A program made the translations under genes and the position numbers. The notes under the pieces are model-generated. The model searched no databases, was not told where the DNA came from, and saw nothing but the letters and a program-made list of their open reading frames with translations. From NCBI RefSeq assembly GCF_000145275.1, contig NC_014393.1, positions 4,960,001 to 5,024,000 of the forward strand: a DNA stretch of 64,000 nt, read 5' to 3'. Of this stretch, positions 28,127-38,017 are shown piece after piece (the first letter of the stretch is position 1; each line of letters starts with the position of its first letter). This DNA is from Clostridium cellulovorans 743B (GTDB taxonomy: Bacteria; Bacillota; Clostridia; Clostridiales; Clostridiaceae).

Positions 28127-30613
28127 TTATTCTGCACTCTTTAGAGATTCAACCATATCTATTTTTTTGAACTTATTATACATAGCTAAATTAACTATTA
28201 GTGAAAATACAAGCGTTAATAAAGCAGAAAAGAAAAAATATTGTGTCTTTATTACTCTAGCCATAAGCATTGTCGTTGTTTCTGCACTTGCTAAAACAAA
28301 ATTATTCATAGCTATTCCCATGAATATCCCAGCAACAATTCCTATTATCGTTAATATAATATTTTCTTTATATATATATGATGCAAGTTCATTATTATAA
28401 AAACCTAAAACTTTTATTGTTGCAAGCTCTCTCTTTCTTTCAGAGATATTTATATTAGTAAGATTGTATATAACTACGAAAGCCAACAATCCTGCTGAAA
28501 TTATTAGCACTATAACCACAGTTGTAAGGCTGTTCATATTCTTACTATACTCTTCTTGAAGATTTGTATTAAAGCTTGTAGAGTTTATTTCATCTACGTC
28601 TGATAATAGGTTTGAAGTTTTTTCTTCATCAGCTGAGCTATTACTATTTAGCAAAGCATAAAAACTATTATATGCTAAATTCTCCCCTGTAATCTCTTCA
28701 TAATATTTTGGGGACATATATACAAAGTGTTGCATATATTGCTCTGTTACTGCTGAAACCTTTGCTTCTGCCTTTTTATCATTTATAGTAATTTCTACTG
28801 TATCTCCAACTTTCTTACCTAACAACTTTGAAAGTTTCTTTGTTAAAATAACACCCTCATCTTCAAGTGTTACAGTTTCATCATCCATGATCAAATTAAT
28901 ATATTCCCCTACATTTTCATCATTATCCAGCACCATTATATATGCATCTTCCCCAGAAGAGGAATCATCTGATACAGTACCATTAGTTGTATAGGTAAAC
29001 AACGTAGATTCAATGTTATTATCTCTAAGTACTTTATCATTTAACTTTGTCTTTTCTTCATCATTTAATTTAGTATTTAATAAAGTCTGCATATCATACT
29101 TATATATTTTATCAAATTGTCTTCTTAATGAAACATCTATACTACTTTTAACTCCAAAACCTGTTAACATAAGTCCTGTACATGCTGCTATACCAATGAC
29201 CGTCATTAAAAGCCTTTGCTTATATCTAAATATATTTCTTGCAGTAACTTTCCTTGTAAACTTCAGACGTCTCCATATAAAGTTGATTCTCTCCAAGAAA
29301 ATTTTCTTTCCAACCTTAGGTGGTTTTGGTCTTATAAGAGAAGCTGGAACTTCTCTCAACTCTTCAATTGTAGCTGCTATAGCTGAAATAGTTGTAAATG
29401 CTATAGCCAATAGTGAAGCTTCAATAGACAATGATAAAATTACTGGTGTTAACTTAATTGGAATTGCATACATTTCTCCATAAGCACTCATAATAATCGG
29501 CGGATAGGTTTTAAATCCAAAAGATATTCCAATTAAACTTCCAAGTACACTAGCAAATAATCCATAAAGCAAATAGTGGGAAACTATAGCTACTTTCGGA
29601 TAACCTAAAGCTTTAAAAGTACCTATTTCTGTTCTATTCTCCTGGACCATCCTTGTAATTGTTGTTAAGCTTACAAGAGCTGCTACAAGGAAGAATATTA
29701 GTGGAAATACTTTTCCAATAGTATCTATTCTGGTACTGTCTTCACTATAGCCTTTGTATCCCACATTATCATCTCTATCAAAAATATACCACTGTGGCTT
29801 CAGTAAGCCTTGAGTCTGACCATAGCTTGCTTTAATAATTTCATCATATCTATTACTACTCTGTTCTTCTCCTAATATTTCTATTTCTTGATTTAAATCG
29901 TCTATTACATGCTTATAATCATTATTCTTATAGAAACTAGTATCAGCTTCTTCATAATCTGCTTTTATATACATTTCTGTATAAACAGAGCTTTTAAAAA
30001 CCTCTGGCAGTATATAAACAAAACCTTTAACTGTTCCATTTCCAACAGAACTTAGTTGTCTGTTTATAGATAAATATAATGGCGATTGTGCTGATGCAAC
30101 TATCTTAAACTCATTATTTCTCAACTTATCTTTAATATCAGTTTTATTACCGGAGTTAAGCTTTATTGTATCTCCTATGCTTAAAGAGTTTTCCTTTAAA
30201 AATCTCTCCTCAACTACTATCTCATTATCATTCTTAGGTTTGCTTCCTTCTACGATAGTTATAGTATTTATACCATCCTCTTTAGGCAAAGAATTGATAT
30301 TTACAACTAGGCCTGTCTCTCCTTGTTCTACTACTGCATCCAAGGAATAAGCCCCTTCTACTGAAGATATACTTTTTAGATTACTAACTGCATCAATATC
30401 ATCATCTGTGATACCCATAGTACCGATAATTTTAAAATCCATGAAGTTACTATCTTTAAGATATAAATCTGCTGATCTCTTCATATCTGGACTTGTTGCT
30501 CTTATTCCTCCATAAAAAGATACGCCGATTGCAATTATTATAACTATAGAAATAAATCTTGATATCGTCTTTTTTACATCTCTAAATATATTTTTTATAA
30601 AAGTCTTCTTCAT
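28127..30613 (-). CDS. FtsX-type ABC transporter permease
   Basis: About 828 residues. One N-terminal membrane helix is followed by a large extracytoplasmic domain (~50-290), three helices, a cytoplasmic linker with a second start-like helix (~475), another extracytoplasmic domain (~500-690) and three final helices. This is the duplicated FtsX layout of permeases that extrude lipids, peptides or antibiotics rather than import. The start is the ATG at 30611-30613, which overlaps the ATPase stop; a GTG nine bases upstream is possible. It forms an operon with the ATPase and the TetR regulator. Cargo unknown; a role in exporting or resisting the nearby peptides is possible but unsupported. Confidence 0.88.
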   Translation of the reverse strand: MKKTFIKNIFRDVKKTISRFISIVIIIAIGVSFYGGIRATSPDMKRSADLYLKDSNFMDFKIIGTMGITDDDIDAVSNLKSISSVEGAYSLDAVVEQGETGLVVNINSLPKEDGINTITIVEGSKPKNDNEIVVEERFLKENSLSIGDTIKLNSGNKTDIKDKLRNNEFKIVASAQSPLYLSINRQLSSVGNGTVKGFVYILPEVFKSSVYTEMYIKADYEEADTSFYKNNDYKHVIDDLNQEIEILGEEQSSNRYDEIIKASYGQTQGLLKPQWYIFDRDDNVGYKGYSEDSTRIDTIGKVFPLIFFLVAALVSLTTITRMVQENRTEIGTFKALGYPKVAIVSHYLLYGLFASVLGSLIGISFGFKTYPPIIMSAYGEMYAIPIKLTPVILSLSIEASLLAIAFTTISAIAATIEELREVPASLIRPKPPKVGKKIFLERINFIWRRLKFTRKVTARNIFRYKQRLLMTVIGIAACTGLMLTGFGVKSSIDVSLRRQFDKIYKYDMQTLLNTKLNDEEKTKLNDKVLRDNNIESTLFTYTTNGTVSDDSSSGEDAYIMVLDNDENVGEYINLIMDDETVTLEDEGVILTKKLSKLLGKKVGDTVEITINDKKAEAKVSAVTEQYMQHFVYMSPKYYEEITGENLAYNSFYALLNSNSSADEEKTSNLLSDVDEINSTSFNTNLQEEYSKNMNSLTTVVIVLIISAGLLAFVVIYNLTNINISERKRELATIKVLGFYNNELASYIYKENIILTIIGIVAGIFMGIAMNNFVLASAETTTMLMARVIKTQYFFFSALLTLVFSLIVNLAMYNKFKKIDMVESLKSAE

Positions 30614-30615
30614 AA

Positions 30616-31320
30616 TTACCACTCTATGCTTTCTATTGAAACAGGATTTTCATTTTTTGTTATACTCTCTACAGTTCCATTCTTTACATGAATTACTTTA
30701 TCAGCAATAGGTGCTATAGCTGAATTATGCGTTATTATTACTACAGTCATTTTATATTGTTTACAAGTATCTGATAAAAGTTTCAAAATAGATTTACCAG
30801 TGTTATAATCTAACGCTCCTGTTGGTTCATCACAAAGAAGTAGTTTTGGATTTTTTGCTAATGCTCTTGCAATAGATACTCTTTGTTGCTCTCCACCAGA
30901 AAGCTGTGCTGGAAAGTTTTCCATCCTATGCCCTAATCCAACTTCTTTTAATACCTCTTCTGGATTCATAGGATTCTTACATATTTCCACTGCTAATTCA
31001 ACATTCTCTAAGGCATTAAGATTTTGAACTAGATTGTAAAATTGAAATACAAAGCCTATATCTTCACGCCTATATTTGGTAAGAAGCTTTTCATTATATT
31101 TACTAATTTCATTACCATCAACAAATATACTACCACTAGTTACTTGATCCATACCACCTAAAAGATTTAAGATGGTAGTTTTTCCTGCTCCACTTGCTCC
31201 AAGTATTATAACGAATTCACCCTTATCTATTGAGAAAGATGCATCAGAAACAGCAGTTATTGCAACCTCTCCCATAGTATAACTCTTTTTAACATTTTTT
31301 AATTCTATAAATTTATCCAC
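30616..31320 (-). CDS. ABC transporter ATP-binding protein (LolD/MacB type)
   Basis: 234 residues. Walker A GASGAGKTT, signature LSGGEQQR, Walker B LLLCDEPTGALD and H-loop ITHN are all present. The start is the GTG at 31318-31320, five bases after AGGAGGG, giving Val/Met-Asp-Lys-Phe-Ile-Glu-Leu, the usual N-terminus; longer frames run through the ribosome-binding site and the operator. It energises the adjacent FtsX permease and overlaps or abuts its start. Confidence 0.92.
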   Translation of the reverse strand: MDKFIELKNVKKSYTMGEVAITAVSDASFSIDKGEFVIILGASGAGKTTILNLLGGMDQVTSGSIFVDGNEISKYNEKLLTKYRREDIGFVFQFYNLVQNLNALENVELAVEICKNPMNPEEVLKEVGLGHRMENFPAQLSGGEQQRVSIARALAKNPKLLLCDEPTGALDYNTGKSILKLLSDTCKQYKMTVVIITHNSAIAPIADKVIHVKNGTVESITKNENPVSIESIEW

Positions 31321-31343
31321 TTTTGCCCTCCTCATCTCTTTAA

Positions 31344-31357
31344 TGAACATTTGTTCA
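31344..31357. promoter_or_regulatory. Candidate TetR operator upstream of the ABC genes
   Basis: TGAACATTTGTTCA, 6-bp perfect arms, between the TetR stop (31404) and the ATPase start (31320). A related half-site, ATGAAC, precedes the TetR gene near 32022. Self-repression with ligand-induced export is the usual logic of such units. Confidence 0.55.
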
Positions 31358-31403
31358 CTTCTATGGTAATAGCTACCCTCTTGAAGTATTGGTAGCATAT
31401 CTT

Positions 31404-32006
31404 TTAACAATCTTCTATATCTAACTTGTCATCTATATCACAAAACAAAATATCTATAATATTATTTATATATCTTTTAACTTCTCTCCCATCCTCTTTT
31501 TCATTTAGTATAATAGCTACGCTTTCTACTAAATTACATGCTAAAAGATAAATTATAAAATTATCCTTAAGCTTTTTTCCCTTAAAAGAGAGGTCATAAT
31601 TAAGTTTTTTTGTTACAGTCCCTGTTACCCATTCAGCAAAGAATGTTTTACAATTTTCATATATAGTCCCTTCACTACCGTTAAATAATATAGCAAGTTC
31701 TGTGCTTTTAGTCTCGAATACCTTCATTATTTTCTCTAAGAGCTCAATAAATATGTATTCTGCCTTCTCGTCTAACTTAACATTCTCAAGGGCTGTAATA
31801 TATTCTACTATTTTATTATATACATCTCCAATTAATGTCTTATACAAATCCTCTTTACTGTCAAAATATTTATATATATTCCCCACAGAGGTTTCAGAAT
31901 TTTTAGCTATAGTTCTAACAGACGACTTATTGTATCCTTTAAGTTTAAATTCCTTTAAAGCTTCGGAAATGATTTTGTTCTTTGTTTCTTCCTTTAAGTA
32001 TTGCAC
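31404..32006 (-). CDS. TetR-family transcriptional regulator
   Basis: 200 residues, GTG start (32004-32006) eight bases after GGAGG. The N-terminal helix-turn-helix (KNKIISEALKEF to VGNIYKYFDSKEDLYK, residues ~9-57) is a clear TetR DNA-binding domain; the C-terminal ligand domain is not specific. It probably represses itself and the ABC export genes directly downstream. Confidence 0.9.
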   Translation of the reverse strand: MQYLKEETKNKIISEALKEFKLKGYNKSSVRTIAKNSETSVGNIYKYFDSKEDLYKTLIGDVYNKIVEYITALENVKLDEKAEYIFIELLEKIMKVFETKSTELAILFNGSEGTIYENCKTFFAEWVTGTVTKKLNYDLSFKGKKLKDNFIIYLLACNLVESVAIILNEKEDGREVKRYINNIIDILFCDIDDKLDIEDC

Positions 32007-32200
32007 AAAAGAAAACCTCCGTTCATTTTTACTATTCTACTCCTATTAAATACAAATGTAAATACCAAAGTTAATCTTTATCTAAAAGAATCTTTACCTT
32101 TACACATTAATAGAGTCCTTAAATTTTATTCGTACAGAAAAAAAGCAGACAATGCATATAAACACTGACTACTCACCAATTCCTCATTGATAACTCTAAA

Positions 32201-32380
32201 TTAACCAAGCTTTTTAAATTGATTAGCTATAAAATAGCCTGCCCCACCAACTATTAATATAATTATGCCCCATTTAACTATTGATTTAACTAACCACCAA
32301 GTAATACTAACAATCGTAAAAAGCAGTACTATTCCACCTATAATAGTAAGGATGTTTTTGATCATAGAGTCATTTCTCAT
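32201..32380 (-). CDS. Small hydrophobic membrane protein
   Basis: 59 residues; ATG at 32378-32380 after GAGG. Two hydrophobic helices (~residues 10-30 and 36-52) are joined by a short basic loop, with a Lys-Lys C-terminus. No family recognised. It is isolated between the fatty-acid operon and the TetR unit. Confidence 0.6.
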   Translation of the reverse strand: MRNDSMIKNILTIIGGIVLLFTIVSITWWLVKSIVKWGIIILIVGGAGYFIANQFKKLG

Positions 32381-32749
32381 TATCTATACCTCACATTTTA
32401 ATGTATTTACGTCTTAAAATTACTAATAATAACTATTAAACCCTCTCAGTAATTTTACCTACATTATATTTTTATTATCACATATGTTATTCTAGCACCG
32501 TAGCTTTTCATGCTCAAGTTAAATATAAATTTTGTATAGTACTTTTATATTATATTTCGAAGGTAAACTTGCTTTAATCAAACTATTTATAAATAGAACC
32601 AAATAGTATCCTTGAACACGGATTTTCTTCATCTAGTCTTTTGACAACAAACAAAGAAATCTTTATAAAACATTAAAATATAACTTTTTAAAAAACTGAA
32701 ATTCATATACACTATACATAATCTTAATTATTAAAATTATGTCAAAAGC

Positions 32750-32781
32750 CATAGGCATATTGAAAAATCAATATGCCTATG
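32750..32781 (-). terminator. Terminator of the fatty-acid operon
   Basis: CATAGGCATATTGA (32750-32763) pairs perfectly with TCAATATGCCTATG (32768-32781) around an AAAA loop, 46 bases past the accA stop. The remainder of gap 32381-32826 is AT-rich and should contain the promoter of the small membrane protein; nothing else is seen. Confidence 0.85.
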
Positions 32782-32826
32782 AAACGTCTTTATTGAAATA
32801 CACACAATCATGAAAAAGCTTGTTAT

Positions 32827-33609
32827 TTATGCCATATTACGAAATTTATCATATCTCATTTTCATTAGTTCTTCTAAGTTCATAGTTCTTAACACTTCTA
32901 TTTCTTCTATTAACTGTTGCTTTAAATCTTTTGCCATTACCTCTGGATTTTTGTGAGCTCCACCAAAAGGCTCCTTTATTACTTTATCTATTATTCCAAA
33001 GTCCAATAACTCATTAGCAGTAATTTTCATCGCATTTGCAGCGTCTTTAGCTCTCGATGCATCCTTCCATAAAATAGATGCAAAACCCTCTGGAGACAAA
33101 ATAGAATATATAGAATTTTCAAGCATCCATACTCTATCAGCTACACCTAGTGCTAATGCCCCTCCACTTCCACCTTCTCCAATAAAAATAGAAATAATAG
33201 GTGTTTTTAATGTCATCATTTCTACTAAATTTTGTGCAATTGCATATCCTTGACCTCTTTCTTCTGCTTCAACTCCACAGAAAGCCCCTGGTGTATCTAC
33301 AAAACAAATTACTGGTCTTTTAAACTTCTCAGCTTGCTTCATAAGCCTTAAAGCTTTTCTATAGCCTTCCGGATGTGGCATACCAAAATTTCGCTCAAGA
33401 TTCTCCTTAGTGTTTTGTCCTTTTGCTATTCCAATAACTGTTATATTCACATTGCCTATAGAACCTATACCACCAATAATAGCTTTATCATCACCAAAGG
33501 ATCTATCTCCGTGAAATTCGATAAATTTATCAAAAATACTCTGTATATAAAATTTAGCATTAGGTCTTTCATTCAATCTTGCTATAGTTACCTTTTTCCA
33601 AGCATTCAT
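32827..33609 (-). CDS. accA: Acetyl-CoA carboxylase, carboxyltransferase alpha subunit
   Basis: 260 residues. With AccD it transfers CO2 from biotin to acetyl-CoA, giving malonyl-CoA. The crotonase-fold core shows CFVDTPGAFCGVEAEERGQ and IGEGGSGGALALG, the oxyanion signature of the family. It lacks the longer N-terminal extension of E. coli AccA, as is usual in clostridia and streptococci. Last gene of the operon; its ATG overlaps the accD stop, so the two are translationally coupled. Confidence 0.95.
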   Translation of the reverse strand: MNAWKKVTIARLNERPNAKFYIQSIFDKFIEFHGDRSFGDDKAIIGGIGSIGNVNITVIGIAKGQNTKENLERNFGMPHPEGYRKALRLMKQAEKFKRPVICFVDTPGAFCGVEAEERGQGYAIAQNLVEMMTLKTPIISIFIGEGGSGGALALGVADRVWMLENSIYSILSPEGFASILWKDASRAKDAANAMKITANELLDFGIIDKVIKEPFGGAHKNPEVMAKDLKQQLIEEIEVLRTMNLEELMKMRYDKFRNMA

Positions 33610-34481
33610 TTTCTCACCTCATGAAGAGTTAATATCTTAGAAAGTACGGTTTTCATATTCCTTCTATCCACTATCTTATCGATAAACCCTTTTTGAAATA
33701 GAAACTCTGCACTTTGAAAGTTTTCAGGTAATTTCTCATTTATAGTGCTTTCAATTACCCTTCTTCCTGCAAAACCTATAAGTGCTTTAGGCTCACTTAT
33801 AATGATATCTCCTTCCATAGCAAAGCTCGCTGTTACCCCACCTGTTGTAGGATGAGTAATTACTGTTATATATAATAACCCTGTATCTCCATGCTTAGCT
33901 ACAGCACCACTAACCTTTGCCATTTGCATTAAGGAAAAGATTCCTTCTTGCATTCTAGCTCCTCCAGATGTAGTAAAAATAATAATAGGTAATCTTTTTG
34001 AAGTCGCATATTCAATGGCTCTAGTAATCTTTTCACCTACAGCTGTTCCCATGCTCCCCATCATAAAGTTACTGTCCATTATTGCTGTAACTACAGGATT
34101 TCCGCCTACTGTACCATATCCTGTAACTACAGCTTCCTTTAAACTTGTGGCTTCTCTAGCCTTTGCTAACTTCTCTTCATAGCCTTCAAATTCTAAAGGA
34201 TTTTTCCCTACAACTTCTGAATCTATCTGCTTAAAGGTATCCTTGTCAAAGATATATTTTATCCTTTCCATAGCAGATATTTTCATATGATACCCACATT
34301 TCGGACAAACATTCATATTATTGCTTAAATCCTCAGTGTATACAATGCTAGAACATTCTGTACACTTACTCCACATACCAGTTGGTATGTTTGGTTTTTC
34401 TATATCATCTAATCTTCTTTCTAAATTAACTTTACTAACAGTAGCGTATTTCCTCTTACCTAACAAATCTTTAAGCATCAT
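33606..34481 (-). CDS. accD: Acetyl-CoA carboxylase, carboxyltransferase beta subunit
   Basis: 291 residues. An N-terminal zinc ribbon (CTEC at ~40, CPKC at ~58) is followed by the carboxyltransferase domain with FTTSGGARMQEG and GTAVGEK. Partner of AccA. It overlaps accC by four bases and accA by four bases. Confidence 0.95.
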   Translation of the reverse strand: MMLKDLLGKRKYATVSKVNLERRLDDIEKPNIPTGMWSKCTECSSIVYTEDLSNNMNVCPKCGYHMKISAMERIKYIFDKDTFKQIDSEVVGKNPLEFEGYEEKLAKAREATSLKEAVVTGYGTVGGNPVVTAIMDSNFMMGSMGTAVGEKITRAIEYATSKRLPIIIFTTSGGARMQEGIFSLMQMAKVSGAVAKHGDTGLLYITVITHPTTGGVTASFAMEGDIIISEPKALIGFAGRRVIESTINEKLPENFQSAEFLFQKGFIDKIVDRRNMKTVLSKILTLHEVRK

Positions 34482-35824
34482 TTATTCACCAACTTATCCG
34501 TTAAAAATAGAGTATTATAACTTCCGTTAACGAAATCCTCATGATTTAATATAGAAAAATGTAAATCTACATTGGTGACAACTCCGACTACAATAAACTC
34601 TGCTAAGGCTCTTTTCATTCTTCTTATTGCCTCATCTCTATTTCTCCCATAGACGATAAGTTTACCAATCATTGAATCATAGAACTGCGGAATCTTATAT
34701 CCTCCATAGATTGCAGTATCTACCCTTACCCCTAACCCTCCTGGAAAATTCACTTCTTCAATCAATCCAGGACAAGGTCTGAAGTTTTCATTAGGATCCT
34801 CAGCATTTATTCTACACTCGATCGAGTGTCCTTTAATCGAAATGTCCTCCTGTGCAAAGGATATCGCCATACCACTAGCTACATTTATCTGTTCTTTTAC
34901 TAAATCTATTCCTGTAACCATCTCTGTTATAGGATGCTCTACTTGAATTCTTGTATTCATTTCCATGAAGTAGAAATTACCATTTATATCATAAAGGAAT
35001 TCTATGGTTCCTACACTATTATAATTTACAGCCTTTGCCGCTTTTTTGGCTATCTCACCCATGATCTGTCTAGTTTCTTCTGATAAAACTGTAGATGGAG
35101 CCTCTTCTATGACCTTTTGATTCTTTCTTTGTACCGAACAATCTCTCTCTCCAAGATGTACAACATTTCCATAATCATCTCCGAGGATTTGAATTTCTAT
35201 ATGCTTTGGTTTCTCTATATACTTTTCAATATACATAGTATCATCACCAAAGTTTGCTTTTGATTCAGCTTTAGCCGTATTATAGCTTGAAGCTAAATCT
35301 TCCTCTTTATAAACTATTTTTATTCCTTTACCGCCACCACCAGAAGCAGCTTTTACCATAACAGGAAAACCTATTTCCTTTGCAATCTCTAGTGCATGCT
35401 CTTCATCTCGTATCGCACCTTCATAGCCGGGAACTATAGGAACACCTGCTTCTCTCATTATTTCTCTTGCTCTAGCTTTGTTTCCCATAAGATCTATGGC
35501 TTTGTAGTTTGGTCCTATGAATTTTATATTACATTCTTCACACATCTTAGCAAACCTACTGTTTTCAGACAAAAACCCAAAACCAGGATGTATTGCATCA
35601 GCCTCTGTTAAAATGCAGGCACTTAATATATTTTGAATATTAAGATAGCTATCTCTTGATGTTGCTGGTCCTATGCAAACTGCTTCATCAGCAAGTTTTA
35701 CATGAAGAGCATCCTTGTCAGCTTCTGAATATACAGCAACAGTTGCTATATCCATTTCTCTACAAGCTCTGATAACTCTTACTGCAATTTCTCCTCTATT
35801 AGCGATTAGAACTTTCTTTATCAT
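34478..35824 (-). CDS. accC: Biotin carboxylase subunit of acetyl-CoA carboxylase
   Basis: 448 residues, ATP-grasp fold. The Gly-rich loop SGGGGKGIKIV (~160), the HLGERDCSVQRR-type motif (here SVQRKNQK) and EMNTRIQVEHP are intact. It carboxylates the biotin of AccB. Start ATG eight bases downstream of the fabZ stop. Confidence 0.96.
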   Translation of the reverse strand: MIKKVLIANRGEIAVRVIRACREMDIATVAVYSEADKDALHVKLADEAVCIGPATSRDSYLNIQNILSACILTEADAIHPGFGFLSENSRFAKMCEECNIKFIGPNYKAIDLMGNKARAREIMREAGVPIVPGYEGAIRDEEHALEIAKEIGFPVMVKAASGGGGKGIKIVYKEEDLASSYNTAKAESKANFGDDTMYIEKYIEKPKHIEIQILGDDYGNVVHLGERDCSVQRKNQKVIEEAPSTVLSEETRQIMGEIAKKAAKAVNYNSVGTIEFLYDINGNFYFMEMNTRIQVEHPITEMVTGIDLVKEQINVASGMAISFAQEDISIKGHSIECRINAEDPNENFRPCPGLIEEVNFPGGLGVRVDTAIYGGYKIPQFYDSMIGKLIVYGRNRDEAIRRMKRALAEFIVVGVVTNVDLHFSILNHEDFVNGSYNTLFLTDKLVNK

Positions 35825-35832
35825 ATTCTCAC

Positions 35833-36255
35833 CTAACCTATAGCAAATAAGATTTCTCCCTCACAAGCCTTTTCCCCTTCAACTGTAGCCAAGACTTTAC
35901 CTATTCCAATAGATCCCTTCAATTTAATTATCTCAGTTTCTAACTTCAAGACATCTCCTGGAACAACTTTCTTTTTAAATCTTATCTTATTAATTCCTGC
36001 AAAATAAGCAGTTTTTCCTTTAAACTCATCCATACTTAAGATTGCAACTGCTCCAGTTTGAGCTAATGCCTCAACTATTAATACTCCTGGCATAATAGGT
36101 TCTTGTGGAAAGTGTCCTTGAAAAAATGGTTCATTTACAGTTACATTCTTATAACCTACAGCTTTAGTACCTTCAACAATTTCTTCTATTCTATCGATTA
36201 ATAAAAATGGATATCTATGTGGAATTATTTCCTTAATCTCATTTATTGTTAACAT
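35833..36255 (-). CDS. fabZ: 3-hydroxyacyl-ACP dehydratase
   Basis: 140 residues, hot-dog fold. Catalytic His in HRYPFLLID and Glu in PGVLIVEALAQ. It dehydrates 3-hydroxyacyl-ACP to the trans-2-enoyl-ACP that FabK reduces. No FabM/FabA isomerase is present in the operon, so the source of unsaturated chains is not encoded here. One base separates it from accB. Confidence 0.95.
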   Translation of the reverse strand: MLTINEIKEIIPHRYPFLLIDRIEEIVEGTKAVGYKNVTVNEPFFQGHFPQEPIMPGVLIVEALAQTGAVAILSMDEFKGKTAYFAGINKIRFKKKVVPGDVLKLETEIIKLKGSIGIGKVLATVEGEKACEGEILFAIG

Positions 36256-36256
36256 G

Positions 36257-36757
36257 TTAATTCTCCCTTATTTTAAATAATGGCTGACCATACTCTACCA
36301 TATCACCATTTTTAAATAGTATCTCTACCACTTCTCCAGAAACTTCTGCTTCAATTTCATTCATAAGCTTCATAGCTTCAATAATACAAAGAATTTCTCC
36401 CGTTTTAATTCTCTGGCCTACTTCTACGAAAACTTCAGCCTCAGGACTTGGTGCATTGTAAATAGTCCCTACCATTGGAGATCCTATAACTTTAAGATCC
36501 TCCATCACAAGAGTTTCACTATCAGTAGCTATAAGAGTTTCCTCAGTTTCAACCCTCTTAACAACAGTAGTTTCTTCCACTATCTTGTCTACAGGAGTTA
36601 TCTTACTTTGTTTAGGTACTACATCCTCAGCTTCCTTACTATTTCTAGTTAAAGATTTATCCATTTTCACATGATATTCAGATGATGAAAATTCGAAAAA
36701 TGCTAATTCTGAAGTATTAACTGCATCAATAAGCTGTTTAATTTTTTCAATATCCAT
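36257..36757 (-). CDS. accB: Biotin carboxyl carrier protein
   Basis: 166 residues: N-terminal helix (DIEKIKQLIDAVNTSE), an acidic Thr/Val-rich linker, and the C-terminal biotinyl domain with the biotin-accepting Lys in EAMKLMNEI. The substrate of the BirA ligase encoded divergently at 42590. Lies between fabF and fabZ. Confidence 0.95.
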   Translation of the reverse strand: MDIEKIKQLIDAVNTSELAFFEFSSSEYHVKMDKSLTRNSKEAEDVVPKQSKITPVDKIVEETTVVKRVETEETLIATDSETLVMEDLKVIGSPMVGTIYNAPSPEAEVFVEVGQRIKTGEILCIIEAMKLMNEIEAEVSGEVVEILFKNGDMVEYGQPLFKIREN

Positions 36758-36760
36758 AAC

Positions 36761-38005
36761 CTATTCACCTATCTCCCACTTTTTAAATACCAAAGTAGCG
36801 TTATGTCCTCCGAAGCCTAATGAATTAGATAATGCATATTTAAGTTCAGAAGATCTTCCTTCATTTGGCACATAGTCTAAATCACACTCTTCGTCTTTAG
36901 TATTATAGCCAATAGTTGGAGGTATAAAGCCTTCCTCTAAAGCTTTTATACAAACAATTGATTCAACAGCGCCTGCTGCACCAAGTAGGTGACCTGTCAT
37001 AGACTTTGTAGATGAAACTGGTATATTATATGCGTTATCTCCAAATACCTTTTTAATAGCTATAGTTTCAAACTTATCATTGTATGGAGTACTTGTTCCA
37101 TGAGCATTTATATAAGAAATTTCGTTATTTTCTATTCCAGCTTCCTTTATAGCAAGCTCCATAGCCTTAGCAGCACCTACACCTTCTGGATCTGGTGATG
37201 TCATATGATATGCATCACAAGTTGAACCATATCCAACTACTTCTGCAAGAATAGTTGCTCCCCTACTTTGAGCATGTTCAAGGCTCTCTAATATAAGAAT
37301 TCCTGCACCTTCACCCATTACAAAGCCACTTCTTTCTTTATCAAAAGGTATCGATGCTTTATTTATATCATTAGAAGTATTTAATGCTTTCAAATTAGTA
37401 AATCCAGCAACACTCATTCCTGTAATTGGTGCTTCTGCTCCACCAGTTATCATTACATCTGCATAGCCATGCTTTATATTTCTAAAAGCATCACCAATTG
37501 AATTAGTTCCAGTTGCACAAGCTGTAACAGAAGCATTACTAATACCTTTTGCTCCATACTTTATCGCAATATTTCCTGAAGCTAAATTGATAATAGACAT
37601 TGGTATAAAAAATGGAGAAACTTTTTTAGGACCTTTTGAAAATAGCTTTTCAAATTCGTTTCCCATAGTACTAAAACCACCAATACCAGAACCAACAATA
37701 ACACCAACTCTATATCTATCTTCTGCATCAAGATCTAGCTTAGACATTTTAAGTGCTTCATCTGTAGCGGCTATAGCCAACTGCGAGAATCTATCCATTC
37801 TCTTTGCTTCTTTTGCATCCATTACTTCCGTTGGATCAAAGTTCTTAACTTCACCTGCTATTTTAACTTGATAATCTGTTGTATCGAAACCTTTTATAAA
37901 ATCAATACCACAAACACCATTCTTACTATTATTCCAAAATGTACTTACATCATTACCTATTGGAGTTACTGCTCCTATTCCTGTAATTACTACTCTTCTA
38001 TCCAT
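36761..38005 (-). CDS. fabF: 3-oxoacyl-ACP synthase II
   Basis: 414 residues, elongating condensing enzyme. The Cys-His-His triad is visible: Cys in VTACATGTN, His in NAHGTSTPYND and His in SMTGHLLGAAG. Position after fabG and before accB follows the standard streptococcal/clostridial order. Confidence 0.96.
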   Translation of the reverse strand: MDRRVVITGIGAVTPIGNDVSTFWNNSKNGVCGIDFIKGFDTTDYQVKIAGEVKNFDPTEVMDAKEAKRMDRFSQLAIAATDEALKMSKLDLDAEDRYRVGVIVGSGIGGFSTMGNEFEKLFSKGPKKVSPFFIPMSIINLASGNIAIKYGAKGISNASVTACATGTNSIGDAFRNIKHGYADVMITGGAEAPITGMSVAGFTNLKALNTSNDINKASIPFDKERSGFVMGEGAGILILESLEHAQSRGATILAEVVGYGSTCDAYHMTSPDPEGVGAAKAMELAIKEAGIENNEISYINAHGTSTPYNDKFETIAIKKVFGDNAYNIPVSSTKSMTGHLLGAAGAVESIVCIKALEEGFIPPTIGYNTKDEECDLDYVPNEGRSSELKYALSNSLGFGGHNATLVFKKWEIGE

Positions 38006-38017
38006 AAATTCACCTCT

